Origin: Rosellinia necatrix
Taxonomy: Eukaryota; Ascomycota; Sordariomycetes; Xylariales; Xylariaceae
NCBI GenBank assembly: GCA_021209875.1
Contig: JAGYVD010000003.1
Location: 1,054,001-1,118,000, forward strand
Length of the DNA stretch: 64,000 nucleotides
Direction: 5' to 3'
Under the pieces are notes generated by a model. The model worked only from the letters and a program-made list of their open reading frames with translations. It did not search any database and was not told the origin of the DNA. Each line of letters starts with the position of its first letter. Within the stretch, counting starts at the first letter, position 1. A program made the translations under genes and the position numbers. Of the stretch, positions 10,901 through 22,385 are shown in pieces.

Positions 10901-13900
10901 TTAGAGTAGGAATCAACACCTCCATCTCTACCAGCTCTGTAGTCTGATCTATATATGGCTCTACTGTTGACAACATTCTGCCGAGCGAATTTCTATAGGG
11001 GGTGATATTGCGCACCGTCAGTTATCTCTTAGTAATGAGATAATTCTAGTTATCGTTATATTATAATCGGAATGAATTCAAAGCTACGTCAGAGGGCCAA
11101 GAGGCGTTGAGACAAAAGTATAGGAAAATAAACCGATTTCCACGGGCCTGTCAAGGGCCTCGCAGTGCAATATGTCGCAAGAACGAATTGTTGCCAAGAT
11201 GGCCACCAAATTATACTGAGGTAAAAGCCATTGATGGGATTTTGAAAACGCTGATCACATGCCAGATCATGAATTGGATGGAACTTCAAGCGTATATAAC
11301 GGATCAGCCAACTATCTAAAGACTAGCTGCCTCTGGACAAGTATTAGGACCATGTAGATATTTCCTTGATATTATTAAACCGAAATATGTCCATCTATCT
11401 AGCCAGGGATTGTAAGTAGTTTCGATACCATTCAAATTAAAATGGCACGTAGTCGTTAATTTTTACATGTTGTCTAAGACAGACCATGGTAGAAGATATG
11501 GTAGATTGACCAAGGTTTGTTTGATAACGTTCTATAAGACGTAACCAGAGGTCAATTGTACGGGAAAGAGCTTATCCTTATGAAGAGTATGGGATTGTAA
11601 TACTTGGAAATGCAAGTGAATGGGGTGTAGTGACGAGACAATTAGTCGGCAAACTTGTCATGTTAGGATTGCCCAGAGTGAGGTCTAGTCACTATGAGGT
11701 AGCAGCTGGGTAGCAGGTAGATAGCCAAGTATAGGGGTAGGGCTCAATATCATTGATTCCTGGGCCTACCATCTAGGTGGGAGGCCTTCAGTCCTTATAT
11801 ACACAATTATGCCCTTAGAGCTACCCCCTAGGGTAGCTGGTGCCTCGCTATGTGATCCATTGGCCTGACAAAACTTAACATACGGGCCTCGGGGGAGCCT
11901 TGGGAATTCTATGAAAAACATGCGTCGAACATCGAACAAATGATCACCTAAACAGGGGACGGACGCCCAGGTCCGCTTACACGACAGGGATATCGTGAAA
12001 CGGCGTGTTTGGTAGTGGGGATGTGATTCATTATCTCAGTGAGTTCCCTGGTCCGCAACTACCCCCATGCGTACCCAGACGATGTCCGTATTGAGGCCAC
12101 CAACGCAGAGGCAGTCGCTAGCCTAACATCACGTATTTCCTTGTTATCCAGATAGGACGGGGGATGTATATTAATCTGGCCATTGGGTTAGGTTAGTCCG
12201 AGGCAGCCCAGCATTCTGCGCATTTCGTTTCCCGGGTTTGGACGACATATGAATATAAAACACCCAGTATCTCCTCAATATTCCCCCCATCTCTTTATGG
12301 AATGGTTGCCATCGCGCACCAATGACGGGGAACTTGCTTGGAGAGAAACGGGAAGTGGAATACACAAAGCCCAAACACTAAACAACCGCTCTAACCATCT
12401 CGTTCCATATCAACGAACTAGCCATCGCCCTTCTAGTCGTTGAACTTAGATAGAGCGATATGATCATGCATCTCAGGCCTTGATAAAATGCTATCTCCCG
12501 TTGTCATGGGATGCTCGCTAATAGAAGCAAACGCAAGGCCTGAAGAACCAATCGGCATTTCTAATATTACACAATGCGAACTGGGCGCCCAAGGAGATGA
12601 GGTGAGAGATGGGCTACATCCTTATCTAATGACAAACTAGTTACCTAGCCATCAGTGGTAGAAAACACTCCTCGGATTCCAACCCCACCAGAACATCCTG
12701 ACCGATTGACGTTGCAACATTGGCCCGCACTCTTACTTTTAGCCGAAAGACATTTCCACGCCATCAGGTCTCAAATGATGAGGCACCCCCCGTCACCATG
12801 CATGGGGAACCAATCAGTAATGACGCTAGATGTGCATGGTTGGGTTGACCATTGTTATGACTACGCAGTCCGTGAAAGAGTGATGGGGTGACCGGACTCC
12901 GGCTACCGCAGACGGCCACTCGCTATACCTCAGCCAAGTCACTAAGTCGACGCACCAACGCAAAGAATTCTTTAGACTGTGAGCATGTGCGCACTTGCAC
13001 GGTAGCGTTCCCGTTTGGCTGTTCTGGCCCCGCCGGGTCAACGTCTCACAAGATGGGGTGTTCGAAGAATCGTGGTAATTTGCTGTCGATCATCTTAGAA
13101 AGTTGGGCGCCGTAACGGAGACGAGACACCACACCGTGGTCAGCATACCATCTGGGTCGAGTGAACAGGCGCCGCATACGCACGTCACGGGGGATGCCAG
13201 TAACCAACCAGCCCGGTGAGACGAAATCATATTGTTGGGCGACGGCTTTGATGTGCAACATATGGTTAGCTAACTAGCTAGTTATAAGTTATTACAACAT
13301 GAGTTATTACAACATAAATTATGACAACCAACATGTGTCGGACCTGGCCATTCGGCCGACTAGATCGGATAAAGTATAGCAGCAACGCAACCCGTACCAA
13401 CAATTAATGGGATACATATAACAACCATATGTATGCAGACCAAATGATGAGACAGGCCAGCCGATTCGACAGTGCAATCCGCTTGCTATACACACGGTGA
13501 TCATCTCATCTCTTTCCCATCTCCTCTCCGTCTCTCGTCTCTCGCGGATGGATGTGTCTTCTCTCGCTCGCGGAATGATGCCGTGTAGGTCGGGCGGAGG
13601 CCACCCAGAGCCGCAATTCACACCTGTTGCTACATACCTGCTTACACTAGGTAGGTGCTGACACAGATGTACCCGTTCTGTTGCCTGGGTACCAAAATAA
13701 CACCGCCCGACACATGTGATGCGACCTCACCGCATATGCCCTGCTGTCGCGTGTCCGAGGATCCCTGCCCTCCCCCGGATCGCCGAGCGCCCAGGCGCCC
13801 ACAGCGAATGAAACGGCACAAGGCGGTCGGTCACCAGCGCGCGCGCGCCATTGAGTCATTCTTCCCTCCCTCTCTCCCTCTCTGCCTCTCTGCCTCCACC

Positions 13901-14069
13901 ATCGTCGAGGGCAACGCTGCGGAGAGCTATGTAACGATGAAACCACGCATGACGTGACGAACATGGCTAACTGGGAAGACAAGGAGGGAGGGGGGGGCAT
14001 AGTAGTAAAAGAAGTGTGTGATCACATGTCATCACCCTAGCTAAGCCCTTCCCCCTTCCCCCCCCCCAC
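7961..14069. other. Six-kilobase gene-poor region
   Basis: No gene I can support. Short open frames on both strands lack domains. About 8340-8800 is markedly AT-rich, as expected for old repeat or transposon DNA degraded by mutation, but I found no terminal repeats or transposase motif. Stretches around 12057-12171 (+) and 13261-13046 (-) read like coding remnants without a clear family. Near 13286-13325 there are three GTTATTACAACAT-like units. About 13860-13905 is CTCTCTGC-rich. Confidence 0.5.
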
Positions 14070-15643
14070 TCATCTCTCGGTGAAGTCGAGCAGGTACGGG
14101 TTCGCGATGGGCCTCGTTGTCTTGCTCGGCGCGATCCAGCAGTGCCGGTGGCGCCTCTCGCTCTGGCGCGTGGCCCAGGTGAAGGGCTCGACGGGGCCGC
14201 CGGGGCTGAACTGCCAGTAGCGCAAGGGCGGCCGGCGCGTGACGGCGAACGGCAGCGACTGCATCGCGGCCATCGTCGTCGTCGTCATCGTCGTCATCAT
14301 CGTCGTCCCCGTCCCGCCTTCGCAGCAGCAGCTGGCCTCCGCCGCCGCCGTCGCCGCCGCCGCCCCCTCGTCTTCCCCCCCCCCCAACTCCTGCAGGCCG
14401 GCGTAATGCGTCGGGATGGGCAGCGCCGCCGGGAGCTGGACCGTGTAGTTCACCTCCCCCCCCTTGCCCTGCCGCACGGGGATCCGCGCCAGGTGCGGCG
14501 CGAGCGCGCGCTCGGGGAGCTTCCGCCACGGGCCCCGGTCCCACACGTCGAGCGAGACCTGCAGGCTGTGCAAGCACGTGGGGTGGCGCGCGAGGGCCGC
14601 GAAGATGGCCCCAAGTCGGTTGCTACCCTCGACTCGGGCAGGCGGGCCCGCTGCTGCTTCTGCTGCGGCGGTGGCGACGGCGTCGACTTCGTCGTCGTCG
14701 TTGTTGTCGTCGTCGTCGTTGTGGTGGTGGTCTTCGGTGTCCGGGCGACCAATGGCGAGGAAGGGCGCGAGCTCGTGGAACGACACACTTAGCGTGAGGT
14801 CGAGTCGGCGGAGGTGACGAATGAGACGAGAGGATGCGGGCTGCGCTAGGAACCGATGGGCCGAGAAGATGTCGTTGAATATCATCTTGTGGCTTTCGAG
14901 GAACGACTCCATGACTTCCGGGTGCCTTGGCGTTGGGGGAGATCACGTTGTTAGCGGGGGTTTTTTTGTTTTTTTTTTCTTTCTTTCTTTCTTTCTTTCC
15001 CTTCGCTTCTACATCCCAAGAGCCAGCCAGCCAACTAGCCAGCTAGCCTAATACGGGGACCACCCTCGCTCGAGTCAATGACTTACATCTTTTTGCATAC
15101 GACCATCAACGCGCCAAGGTCGGTACGGTCGATCGAGGTAGGCTTGCCGTATTCGATTCGCTCCTCGCATCGCCAGTGGCGCTGGCCCCATGCCGAGGCG
15201 AGCCTTCGCTGCCAGAGGAGCAGATTTGCCATGGGGTCGTGTTGTATTAAGTCCATATACTTCTGGATCCGATCCGGGTCTTCATCGTCCTCCTGGAACA
15301 TAACGCAGCGCGTATGCACCCAGTGACCATCTTTGAAGTGCAAGTGTCGCCCGTTCGATTCGTGATACTTGTGATCGTAAGCCCCCCGCCACACGTAAGA
15401 ATATACCATCTTTCTTATTTCGAGGGGTAGCTTTTGGAAGAAGGAGGAGCCATGCTGTTGGTCGAACGTAGACTTCGGCGCTGCCACCTCGACTTCGACA
15501 GCTTGGGGCGTTGGTGCCTCAGCCAGGTCCTTCACTTCGCTCGTACTTGTGGTGTTTTCCGATGTATCGGTGCGGCATCTTTTTGCCTTCTCTAACTTCC
15601 GGCGAAGATACGACCTCAACCGGGACGAGACACCGATGGCCAT
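14070..15643 (-). CDS. DUF7730 (F-box-like) protein with low-complexity C-terminal half
   Basis: Fungal protein of unknown role. Two exons: 15643-15087 and 14925-14070, joined across a GTAAGT...CCAAG intron; 470 residues. The motif FQKLPLEIRKMVYSYVW near residue 70 is the N-terminal signature of DUF7730/2EXR-like proteins. The exon junction restores VCKKM-HPEVMESFLESHKMIF, typical of the family's central part. I chose the ATG at 15643 (MAIGVSSRLRSYLRRKLEK), with a basic N-terminus; an in-frame ATG at 15775 would add 44 residues with no domain. The C-terminal half contains simple runs: His/Asp/Asn-rich about 14690-14735, Ala/Thr-rich, and Thr/Met alternation about 14265-14310, all from GTC/GTT/GCC triplets. 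The family has no established biochemical function. Confidence 0.82.
14262..14312. repeat. (GTC/GTCATC)n triplet repeat in the DUF7730 gene
   Basis: GTCGTCGTCGTCATC-type triplets; on the coding strand they give a Thr/Met run near the C-terminus. Confidence 0.85.
14682..14740. repeat. (GTC/GTT/GTG)n triplet repeat in the DUF7730 gene
   Basis: Triplet run read on the coding strand as a His/Asp/Asn cluster in the middle of the protein. Confidence 0.85.
14970..15003. repeat. T-tract and (CTTT)n inside the DUF7730 intron
   Basis: A 17-base T-rich run with one G, then about five CTTT units. On the coding strand this is a purine-rich tract in the single intron. Confidence 0.8.
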
Positions 15644-16450
15644 ATTTGTTACTACTATCATATACCTAGCTTGTTGCAAGAAAGGATAGATAGATATAGT
15701 AGGTAGTTCAGCAGTTGGGCAGATAGGACAACGATGGGGGCAAACCGAGAGGGAGAGGAAGACAAATAACGACAAAGACGTATTGGAAAGGTACCGTGTC
15801 CAGTCCGGTCCTGTATCTAGCCCTCACACACTTAATACCTATTTCCGTACCTAATCGTCACAAGCGGGACATGTCACGATAAGGCAGCACCGTGTCTATT
15901 TCAACCTATCATGGCCGTGCAGGCAGACCATTTCGAAAGCACGCGTATTGTCCAGTTCCAGATAGATATGATCATGAGCCCCTCACTGCCCCATGCCTGG
16001 GCCGGGGCTGGGCGACTGGGGAGGTTCATTGTTAGTCACTGTCTCACAGTACGCGAATGGTGGAGGGTTACGTTTGCTGCCTGAGATACATGCTCCTTAG
16101 GGCTGAGCGACAGATATAGGCAGAATGAGCAGGATTGATAACCCGGGCATGACAAGCGGCGCAAGTGTCACGGTGGTGGCGGGTGATCATTTTTGTATTA
16201 TTTAAATCCGAGCAGGGCGCGGGGCCGGCAGCCCCCTGTCGCTCGCTCGCCCTATACGGGAACACCACCCTCGACTTGACACGGGCTCGCTTCGTGAGGG
16301 CTGCCTGGATGGATGTCATGTAGTGTATGACGAGAGAATTAGATCTTGTACCACGCACACCCATACAAACAATAGTCCGTCCGTTTGCATCGCAGCATGA
16401 GTCCCGCCCTGTCGAAAAGGAGCCCCCCCCTCTTGTCCGAGAGAAGGAAG

Positions 16451-16529
16451 CTCGACCGGCTCAACTAGCTCAACCGGCTCAACCAGCTCGACCAGCTCGG
16501 CATGTCTCGACATGTCTCGACATGTCTCG
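16451..16529. repeat. Two adjacent minisatellites (9-base and 10-base units)
   Basis: Five 9-base units of the form CTCRACYRG at 16451-16495, then three 10-base units CATGTCTCGA at 16501-16529. Different units side by side point to separate slippage events. Confidence 0.9.
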
Positions 16530-17051
16530 CGCACGTAAATAGCTATGATCGGCGGTGGGCTACATACCGGGGCGTCCACCGAATTTCAGACCGTCTCATT
16601 CGTTTGTTGATGCGCCGCTCCGTTCCGACGACATCCAGGCCACGGTGACAGTCATCCCAGGCACCCCGGCGAAAATCTGAGCAGGCGAGCAAGCAGTGCT
16701 CCCCGGGGAAAGACGGGATGGGATGTAGACGTTATCGGATTCCTGGCTGCAACACCGGTGCGTAAATGTGCAGTGGCCGCGACAGGCCAGTAAGAACTGT
16801 TCGGCTGCTTTACCGAAGCGCACAGCACCCCTACACTCACTACTACACTTACTATCTACCTATTCCCCCACACCACGACACAGCGAGCCAAACAACGGGC
16901 GAACCAACAGCCCATCCATACACCGTATTAGTGGAACTCCGCCTCTTTGTGGGTAATCCCATCCCAACATACACAGTTTGTAGGGTGCAGACATCGAGAT
17001 TGCGGCGTGGGCCTTCACCCCTCGTGGCTCCTGACAACACCAATAACGTGT

Positions 17052-17107
17052 TCCTCGCGCTCTTTGTGGCTCCTCGCGCTCTTTGTGACTCCTCGCGCTC
17101 TTCGCGT
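17052..17107. repeat. 19-base tandem repeat, nearly three copies
   Basis: Unit TCCTCGCGCTCTTTGTGRC at 17052-17070 and 17071-17089, then a shortened third copy. Confidence 0.9.
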
Positions 17108-18654
17108 TCCCCGCGCTGTGCGCTGACGACATACCTCGCTTGAACGGCACTGAGCATCTTTGAGTTGTTGTTCTTGCTCGCTACTACATGTGAGCCGGTC
17201 TGGGTACTATGACTTTGACTTGTTTCACCCATTCGTGCAAACTAATGGTTTCACCTTGGCTTGGCTAGATACGAACCAGGGTGATCATCATATAGTTAAG
17301 TAGTTACCCCTCCTTTTCGACTATTAATACCACCTTGTCTCTAGGCACTCTATTGTAACACCCCAGTGTCAAATACCCCTACAGATACGATACAAGCCAT
17401 ATCTGCATGCATATACTTGTGTGTAAATACACAATGAGTACCAAATGAAGAGAATACAGGCTAGTCCCGACGTGTCTGCTTGGCGGTGCGTTATTGCGGT
17501 TATCTCACCTCAGCAACGGGCCGCGCAGCATTCTAACCTCTTTCACCTACATAGTCTATAGCTATCCACCTAGTGATGCACGTAGTCTTTCCCCCCCTCC
17601 CAGGTCCTGCCTACAGTAGCGTACGGCGCTATCTCTAAACAGCCCGTCGGTCCTGGGGTTGACAGCGACAAGATCCCGCTCCATAACCTTGGAAATTCCC
17701 AATCGGGTTCCTCGGCACGGTGTTCAACGTCCTCCTCGGCGGCATTACCCGGGAGGCGCTGACCTTGCCAAGAGCACCAAATCCTCCTCGGCGAATAGAG
17801 AGGGAGGAAAGCTTTCCCCAGGAAGACCGGGAACCCCTCCAGGAAGGCCGCCAATTGGACCCGGCGGGCTACACTACATGATCTACGCGGGCATACACTA
17901 TGTATCAAGCGGAATGCGAGGTTGCGGGAAGAAGTACATACATGCAAGTAGAGACGGGACCCCCGGACGCGCAGCTCAACATCCACACATACATCCATAC
18001 ATATATCCGTACATAATCGCCCAACCACGCGAGGTGACGGTGCTGAAATCCCAATGCAGCTGGTCAGTCATCTGCTTATCAAGGCTGCACGATCGATCCT
18101 ACGAACGAGGATCTGCCGCAGACAGGGACGGCCCCCAACGGCTAGCACATGACTTACTCTAGATACCCATGGCCTTCGCCAAGGGGACTCCATACTTACA
18201 TATAGTTACATGATGCGCAGAGCGAAGGGACAAGGAACGGAAGGGAAAACGTGGTATGGTCGTCGCGGGCGTGGGGATGATAATAACTAACTAACTGATG
18301 GTAATGTAGGATGCCATTGCAAATGGTATGCATAAGGATTTCTGCATGGTGCTGCTAACTATTGTTTACACTGCTACATAGCCTACACTACACTACCCTA
18401 CACTGCACTACAATACATACCACACTACACACCACACTACCGGATGGCGAAACACGGCCAAGAGAGGAAATGCGCGCGAGAAGGCATTTTCAGCTTCGGA
18501 CGAGCCAGAGTCCTACGGTAATCCGTCATGTAGGCAGGCTATGCTTATGGGCTCAGCTTATATTGCCGCAGCACAAGACAGGACAAACACCCCACGCCCG
18601 GATAGGACGGTGTTCTTGTTATCGCCCTTTTCAGGATGTGAGATGCGAGATTTG

Positions 18655-18715
18655 ATAAGATAGGACAAGATGGGATAGGATGAGATGGGATGGGATGGGA
18701 TGTGATGCAGTGTGA
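18655..18715. repeat. GGGAT/AGGAT pentanucleotide-like repeat
   Basis: Runs of RGGAT and GGGAT units within purine-rich DNA; imperfect. Confidence 0.75.
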
Positions 18716-19457
18716 TATAATCCGTTGCCGAGCATCCTGCATGAGTCTGCTCCGACTAGCACTTAGTATGCACTACTATTATCAGCGGGAGGGTGTGTAA
18801 GACGTTGGATGTTTTTTAGATGTTGCTATTGCCTTCCCCGACAGAGAGACAGAGACGGTTGTTCCTTTATGTGCTAACTTAGCAACAGAACCCCCAAAAG
18901 AATTCAAAAGCGTTAGTTATATGTACTACTTTTATAGCCAATAAAATAATAACTAGTTAACTATGTAGTTAATCCTTTCAAGTTTTCGTTCAAGGGCTAG
19001 TAGCTGTCTAACTATAGAAAAAGTAAAAAAAGTGGAAAAGTAGCGCTTTTATGAGTGATGGTTGTAATAGTGGCAGTTAGTTCAGAGCTTAACTACTTAC
19101 ACCTCTCTAGATAGTGAGACGAAAACGAAAGTTAAAGAAGGAAAGAACTTACATGCCAAACTACGGCATATTTCACTATCCCTTCTAGTGTACCAGCGTG
19201 CACCGGCAACCCCCACCAGTATACACAACTACTTACTTACTTAGGTAGGTACGTACCGGAACTGTAGCGATTGATTGGTGGTTGAAGAATGCTTGCCTAA
19301 GGTAGGTGCCAAACTTCTCGCTATTGCTGTGCATTCCACTAAGTATTCATTATCACACTAGGTAAGATTCTAGTTGCTGACTGCCAAGCCGCCATGCTCC
19401 ACGCACGATTTCCCACAATAGGCCTCATACATATTATACACACACACATCACATACA

Positions 19458-22385
19458 ATGGCTCCGCTCAATTCATATTTCTCCTACAAGCGAAACACGA
19501 GCCGGCTGGTGTTTTGGGTTGTCAAAGCATCCAATGCCATCATCGCCTCTTCGGCAGCCACCCTGCCCGATGATGTGCCGAGAGCCCCCAACACGAACGG
19601 CCAGGTCACTGTGTCAGGCCTCGTGTCCCTCTCGAAGCTCATCGCCAAGCACATGGATCCCGTCCCACCCGCCATCCTAGCGCTATTCCATGCAGCCATA
19701 CGGGCGCGCACCGCCGCGTACCAGGCATCCCAGCAGCTCGTCGCCAACAAGTCCGACCCCGAGGTCGAGCGGGGCAGCCTCTCTCACAAGCACTTCATCG
19801 ATGCCCTTGTCGAGGCCTTCAATGCACTGGGGGGAGCTGCATGGGCTGAGAGATGTAGATTGGAGCGCTCTGCTCCCGGTGACTCCCTTGACGATCAGGC
19901 CGGCCTCGAACAGGTCCTCTTCGACAACAAATTCGCCGCCCTCAGTATCGGTGGAGACACAGCACCAGAGGATGTAGACGCATGTGATGATGAGTCCGAC
20001 CCAGCATCTCAACAGCACCCGCCGTCTCAGGGACGTCAGCAGCGGAAGAAGGCATCTGGCAAAGCAAAGAAGGCAAGGCACGGGAAGAAAGCGAACAAGA
20101 AGAAGCAACGTCCACCAGCGGCCAAGACACAGAGTCTCGATGACGTTCCAGTGGAGAGCTACCGCATCATCCAAGATGAGGAAGGTATTGCCGCTGATTA
20201 CCTGATGGCAGCCTATGCCCTCATTCAGGAATGGGCTTCTCTTCGAGTCTATCTGCAAGGGGTATGGCACGACGTAGCGTACAACGGGCTCAATAGTGCC
20301 GTTGCTGGGACTCTGTCGAACACTGCCATCAAGATGGTCGAGTGCTCGGCTGCTGCCATGTTCGTCGACTTTCCCGGACACGACTCCTATGAAACCGTCA
20401 TGAACACCATCACCCGTGGAGACCCAGACAAAGCACAAGGCATGTTCCACCTGGCGCTTCACAGAGTAAGCCCGGACCACGCCAGCACCAAGAAGGTCCA
20501 GGAAACTGCCGTTGACGTCAAAGAGCAGCTCCTGATATATGCATACCAAGACCTCATTGACTTCGTCACCGACTTCCAGAAGATGCGCAATGGAAAGCCG
20601 ACAAAGCGCATGCTCAAGCAAATCGGTAAATGGGACCCTAATCTTGACCTTCAGCGTGCTAGCGAGACAGAGAGGCTGGAATGGCGCCGATCCTACACCA
20701 TCAACTGGCTCTACGACCTGGTCAATGTCTTCTCATCTGTTGTCGCGCAGCGCAACACCATGCAAGGGGAACAGCACGCTTTGGAATCGGTGGACTGGTC
20801 TACTGCTGGCCCCTGGGATAGGCACCGGCGGCTCTTTGGGCTGAACGAGTTTGCTGGTGTGGTCACACATCTTGCCATGCAAAAACAGGGCTCTAATATT
20901 CGCCATAAAATTCTCCCCCATCACGTCTTTCAGCTGCAGTGCATTGTCGACTCGCTTACCGTATCCCGCGGCTGGTCTCTCAGTGGTCTCCGGGGCCATG
21001 TTCTCATAGCACCGCCCCAGGGCTTCCGGCCACGACGAGACGTCGATCTATTCCTCGATCGACACCATAAGCGGACGGGCTCAGGGTTTCTCCAGGCGGT
21101 GGATCTTCTGAAGAAGTTGTTCGAAGAGGATGGAACTCTGCACGACGATCTAAACCGCCACGAAGCGAGCTGCGGACTGTTGGAGGCCCTCCAGTATGAT
21201 TTCACCGATTGGCTTGGGGGGTCGAAGTATATGTCCGGGCTCACAGACATCCCCCCATCTCGGTTCTCCGTTACGAACCCCAACGGTCTTTGGGAGTATT
21301 CACCATTTCTCTGCGGTGTTGGCCTTGAAGAAGGCCTTAGGGAAGCCTACCGGTACAGCTTTATCGTCCTTGATACGCTCCCGGAACCCGTATTGTTGGT
21401 CCACCTGCACAACATGCTCGTCCAGAAAGGCTACATCGCCGAGCCGGTCGGGCTGTTTGCATCGTTCGAAGAGCTATTTCGGACGTCCTTTTTCACCAGC
21501 GGCAAGACCCCAACCTCGAACTTTGGCGAAGTCCTAAAAGCGAAGCTCGCCGAACCGCGACCCCGTCGCGCCGGCGTCGGACATACCTTGGACGACCTCA
21601 AGGAATTCAAGGTAAACCGGTTTTTCAAGACAAAATCATATTTGATGATATTTCATGCGGCACGTTGGAATCCCGACCGCATTCCTGACAGTGACATTCC
21701 CTTCCCATCCCTGTTGGGGATGTACCGTATCAGTCAGACAAAGTACATTACCGATTCGATTACGGGCCAAAAACGAATAGAGGGCACAGATTTGGTCAAC
21801 CGTGCAAGGGCGAATGGCCTCTCTGAAGAAGAGTTAATGATGTGGATTACACCCCCTCCCCGCACAGTCGAAAAGGACCAGTCAAATTCCGAGGTTGTTC
21901 AGCAGATGTTGGTAGTACCAGAGGGATATAAAATGAGCAAGCATCCCCTGCCAACTACCAAGGGTGGCGATCGTAACTGGTCAGGCCCAGATCTCCTCGG
22001 TCTCCTAAAGCGAGACGTCTCTAACGATATTTGCGGAAATATACCACTCTCCAGTCTAAACTACGTCATGGTCATGGCTCGGTTCATGATAATATTCCAT
22101 CAATTCGAGAAGGAACTGGCCAGGCGTCGAAACCCATTATACGTGCAGGCGTACGAGACCGATCCGGTATGGGAGAAGCAAAAGCGAGTCGGCCTCGCCT
22201 ATCTCGCCCTGCATTCACAAGACGAGGAGTGTTTGGAAGTCATGGCGCTAGAGCTCAAAAAACCCAGGGCCGGGTTTATGAACCATATGTACTGGGATGA
22301 CTTGAAGACCACAGCACTGCACGAAGAAGAGCAAAAGTCGAATACATTTGACGACGAAATGCCAAATCAATGTATCCTGATGTAG
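19458..22385 (+). CDS. Large DUF6604-family protein with C-terminal CaaX box
   Basis: Single-exon gene, 975 residues, of unknown biochemical role. The first ~280 residues fit the DUF6604 domain found at the N-terminus of large fungal proteins: the YFSYKRNTSRLVFWVV opening, the predicted helices to about residue 110, and AADYLMAAYALIQEW near residue 245. A basic/acidic linker at about residues 170-225 is rich in Lys/Arg (KKASGKAKKARHGKKANKKK) and could act in nuclear localisation. The remaining ~650 residues look helical, with no catalytic motif I recognise. The last four residues are C-I-L-M, a canonical CaaX prenylation motif with Met favouring farnesylation, preceded by an acidic stretch. 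The start is well placed (CATACAATGG) and the frame is uninterrupted. DUF6604 proteins are common in filamentous ascomycetes but have no assigned function. Confidence 0.88.
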   Translation: MAPLNSYFSYKRNTSRLVFWVVKASNAIIASSAATLPDDVPRAPNTNGQVTVSGLVSLSKLIAKHMDPVPPAILALFHAAIRARTAAYQASQQLVANKSDPEVERGSLSHKHFIDALVEAFNALGGAAWAERCRLERSAPGDSLDDQAGLEQVLFDNKFAALSIGGDTAPEDVDACDDESDPASQQHPPSQGRQQRKKASGKAKKARHGKKANKKKQRPPAAKTQSLDDVPVESYRIIQDEEGIAADYLMAAYALIQEWASLRVYLQGVWHDVAYNGLNSAVAGTLSNTAIKMVECSAAAMFVDFPGHDSYETVMNTITRGDPDKAQGMFHLALHRVSPDHASTKKVQETAVDVKEQLLIYAYQDLIDFVTDFQKMRNGKPTKRMLKQIGKWDPNLDLQRASETERLEWRRSYTINWLYDLVNVFSSVVAQRNTMQGEQHALESVDWSTAGPWDRHRRLFGLNEFAGVVTHLAMQKQGSNIRHKILPHHVFQLQCIVDSLTVSRGWSLSGLRGHVLIAPPQGFRPRRDVDLFLDRHHKRTGSGFLQAVDLLKKLFEEDGTLHDDLNRHEASCGLLEALQYDFTDWLGGSKYMSGLTDIPPSRFSVTNPNGLWEYSPFLCGVGLEEGLREAYRYSFIVLDTLPEPVLLVHLHNMLVQKGYIAEPVGLFASFEELFRTSFFTSGKTPTSNFGEVLKAKLAEPRPRRAGVGHTLDDLKEFKVNRFFKTKSYLMIFHAARWNPDRIPDSDIPFPSLLGMYRISQTKYITDSITGQKRIEGTDLVNRARANGLSEEELMMWITPPPRTVEKDQSNSEVVQQMLVVPEGYKMSKHPLPTTKGGDRNWSGPDLLGLLKRDVSNDICGNIPLSSLNYVMVMARFMIIFHQFEKELARRRNPLYVQAYETDPVWEKQKRVGLAYLALHSQDEECLEVMALELKKPRAGFMNHMYWDDLKTTALHEEEQKSNTFDDEMPNQCILM

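Larger units (their letters stand above)
15644..19457. other. Intergenic region between DUF7730 and DUF6604 genes
   Basis: No supported gene. The two long open frames at 17570-18162 overlap on opposite strands and have no domain. The region holds three minisatellites (16451-16529, 17052-17107, and GGGAT-rich 18655-18715), a CACTAC-rich stretch at 18365-18440, and an AT-rich part at about 18890-19080. The DUF6604 promoter is at the right end and includes a GGTACGTACC palindrome at 19248-19257. Confidence 0.55.

Noticed and set aside
13046..13261. Minus-strand frame with VSPGWLVTGIP, reminiscent of short-chain dehydrogenases
   Set aside because: Only one short segment resembles the family; no Rossmann motif or Y-x-x-x-K is nearby, so not annotated.
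17570..18162. Opposed 152- and 167-residue frames
   Set aside because: They overlap on opposite strands, neither shows a domain, and alternative readings are equally plausible.
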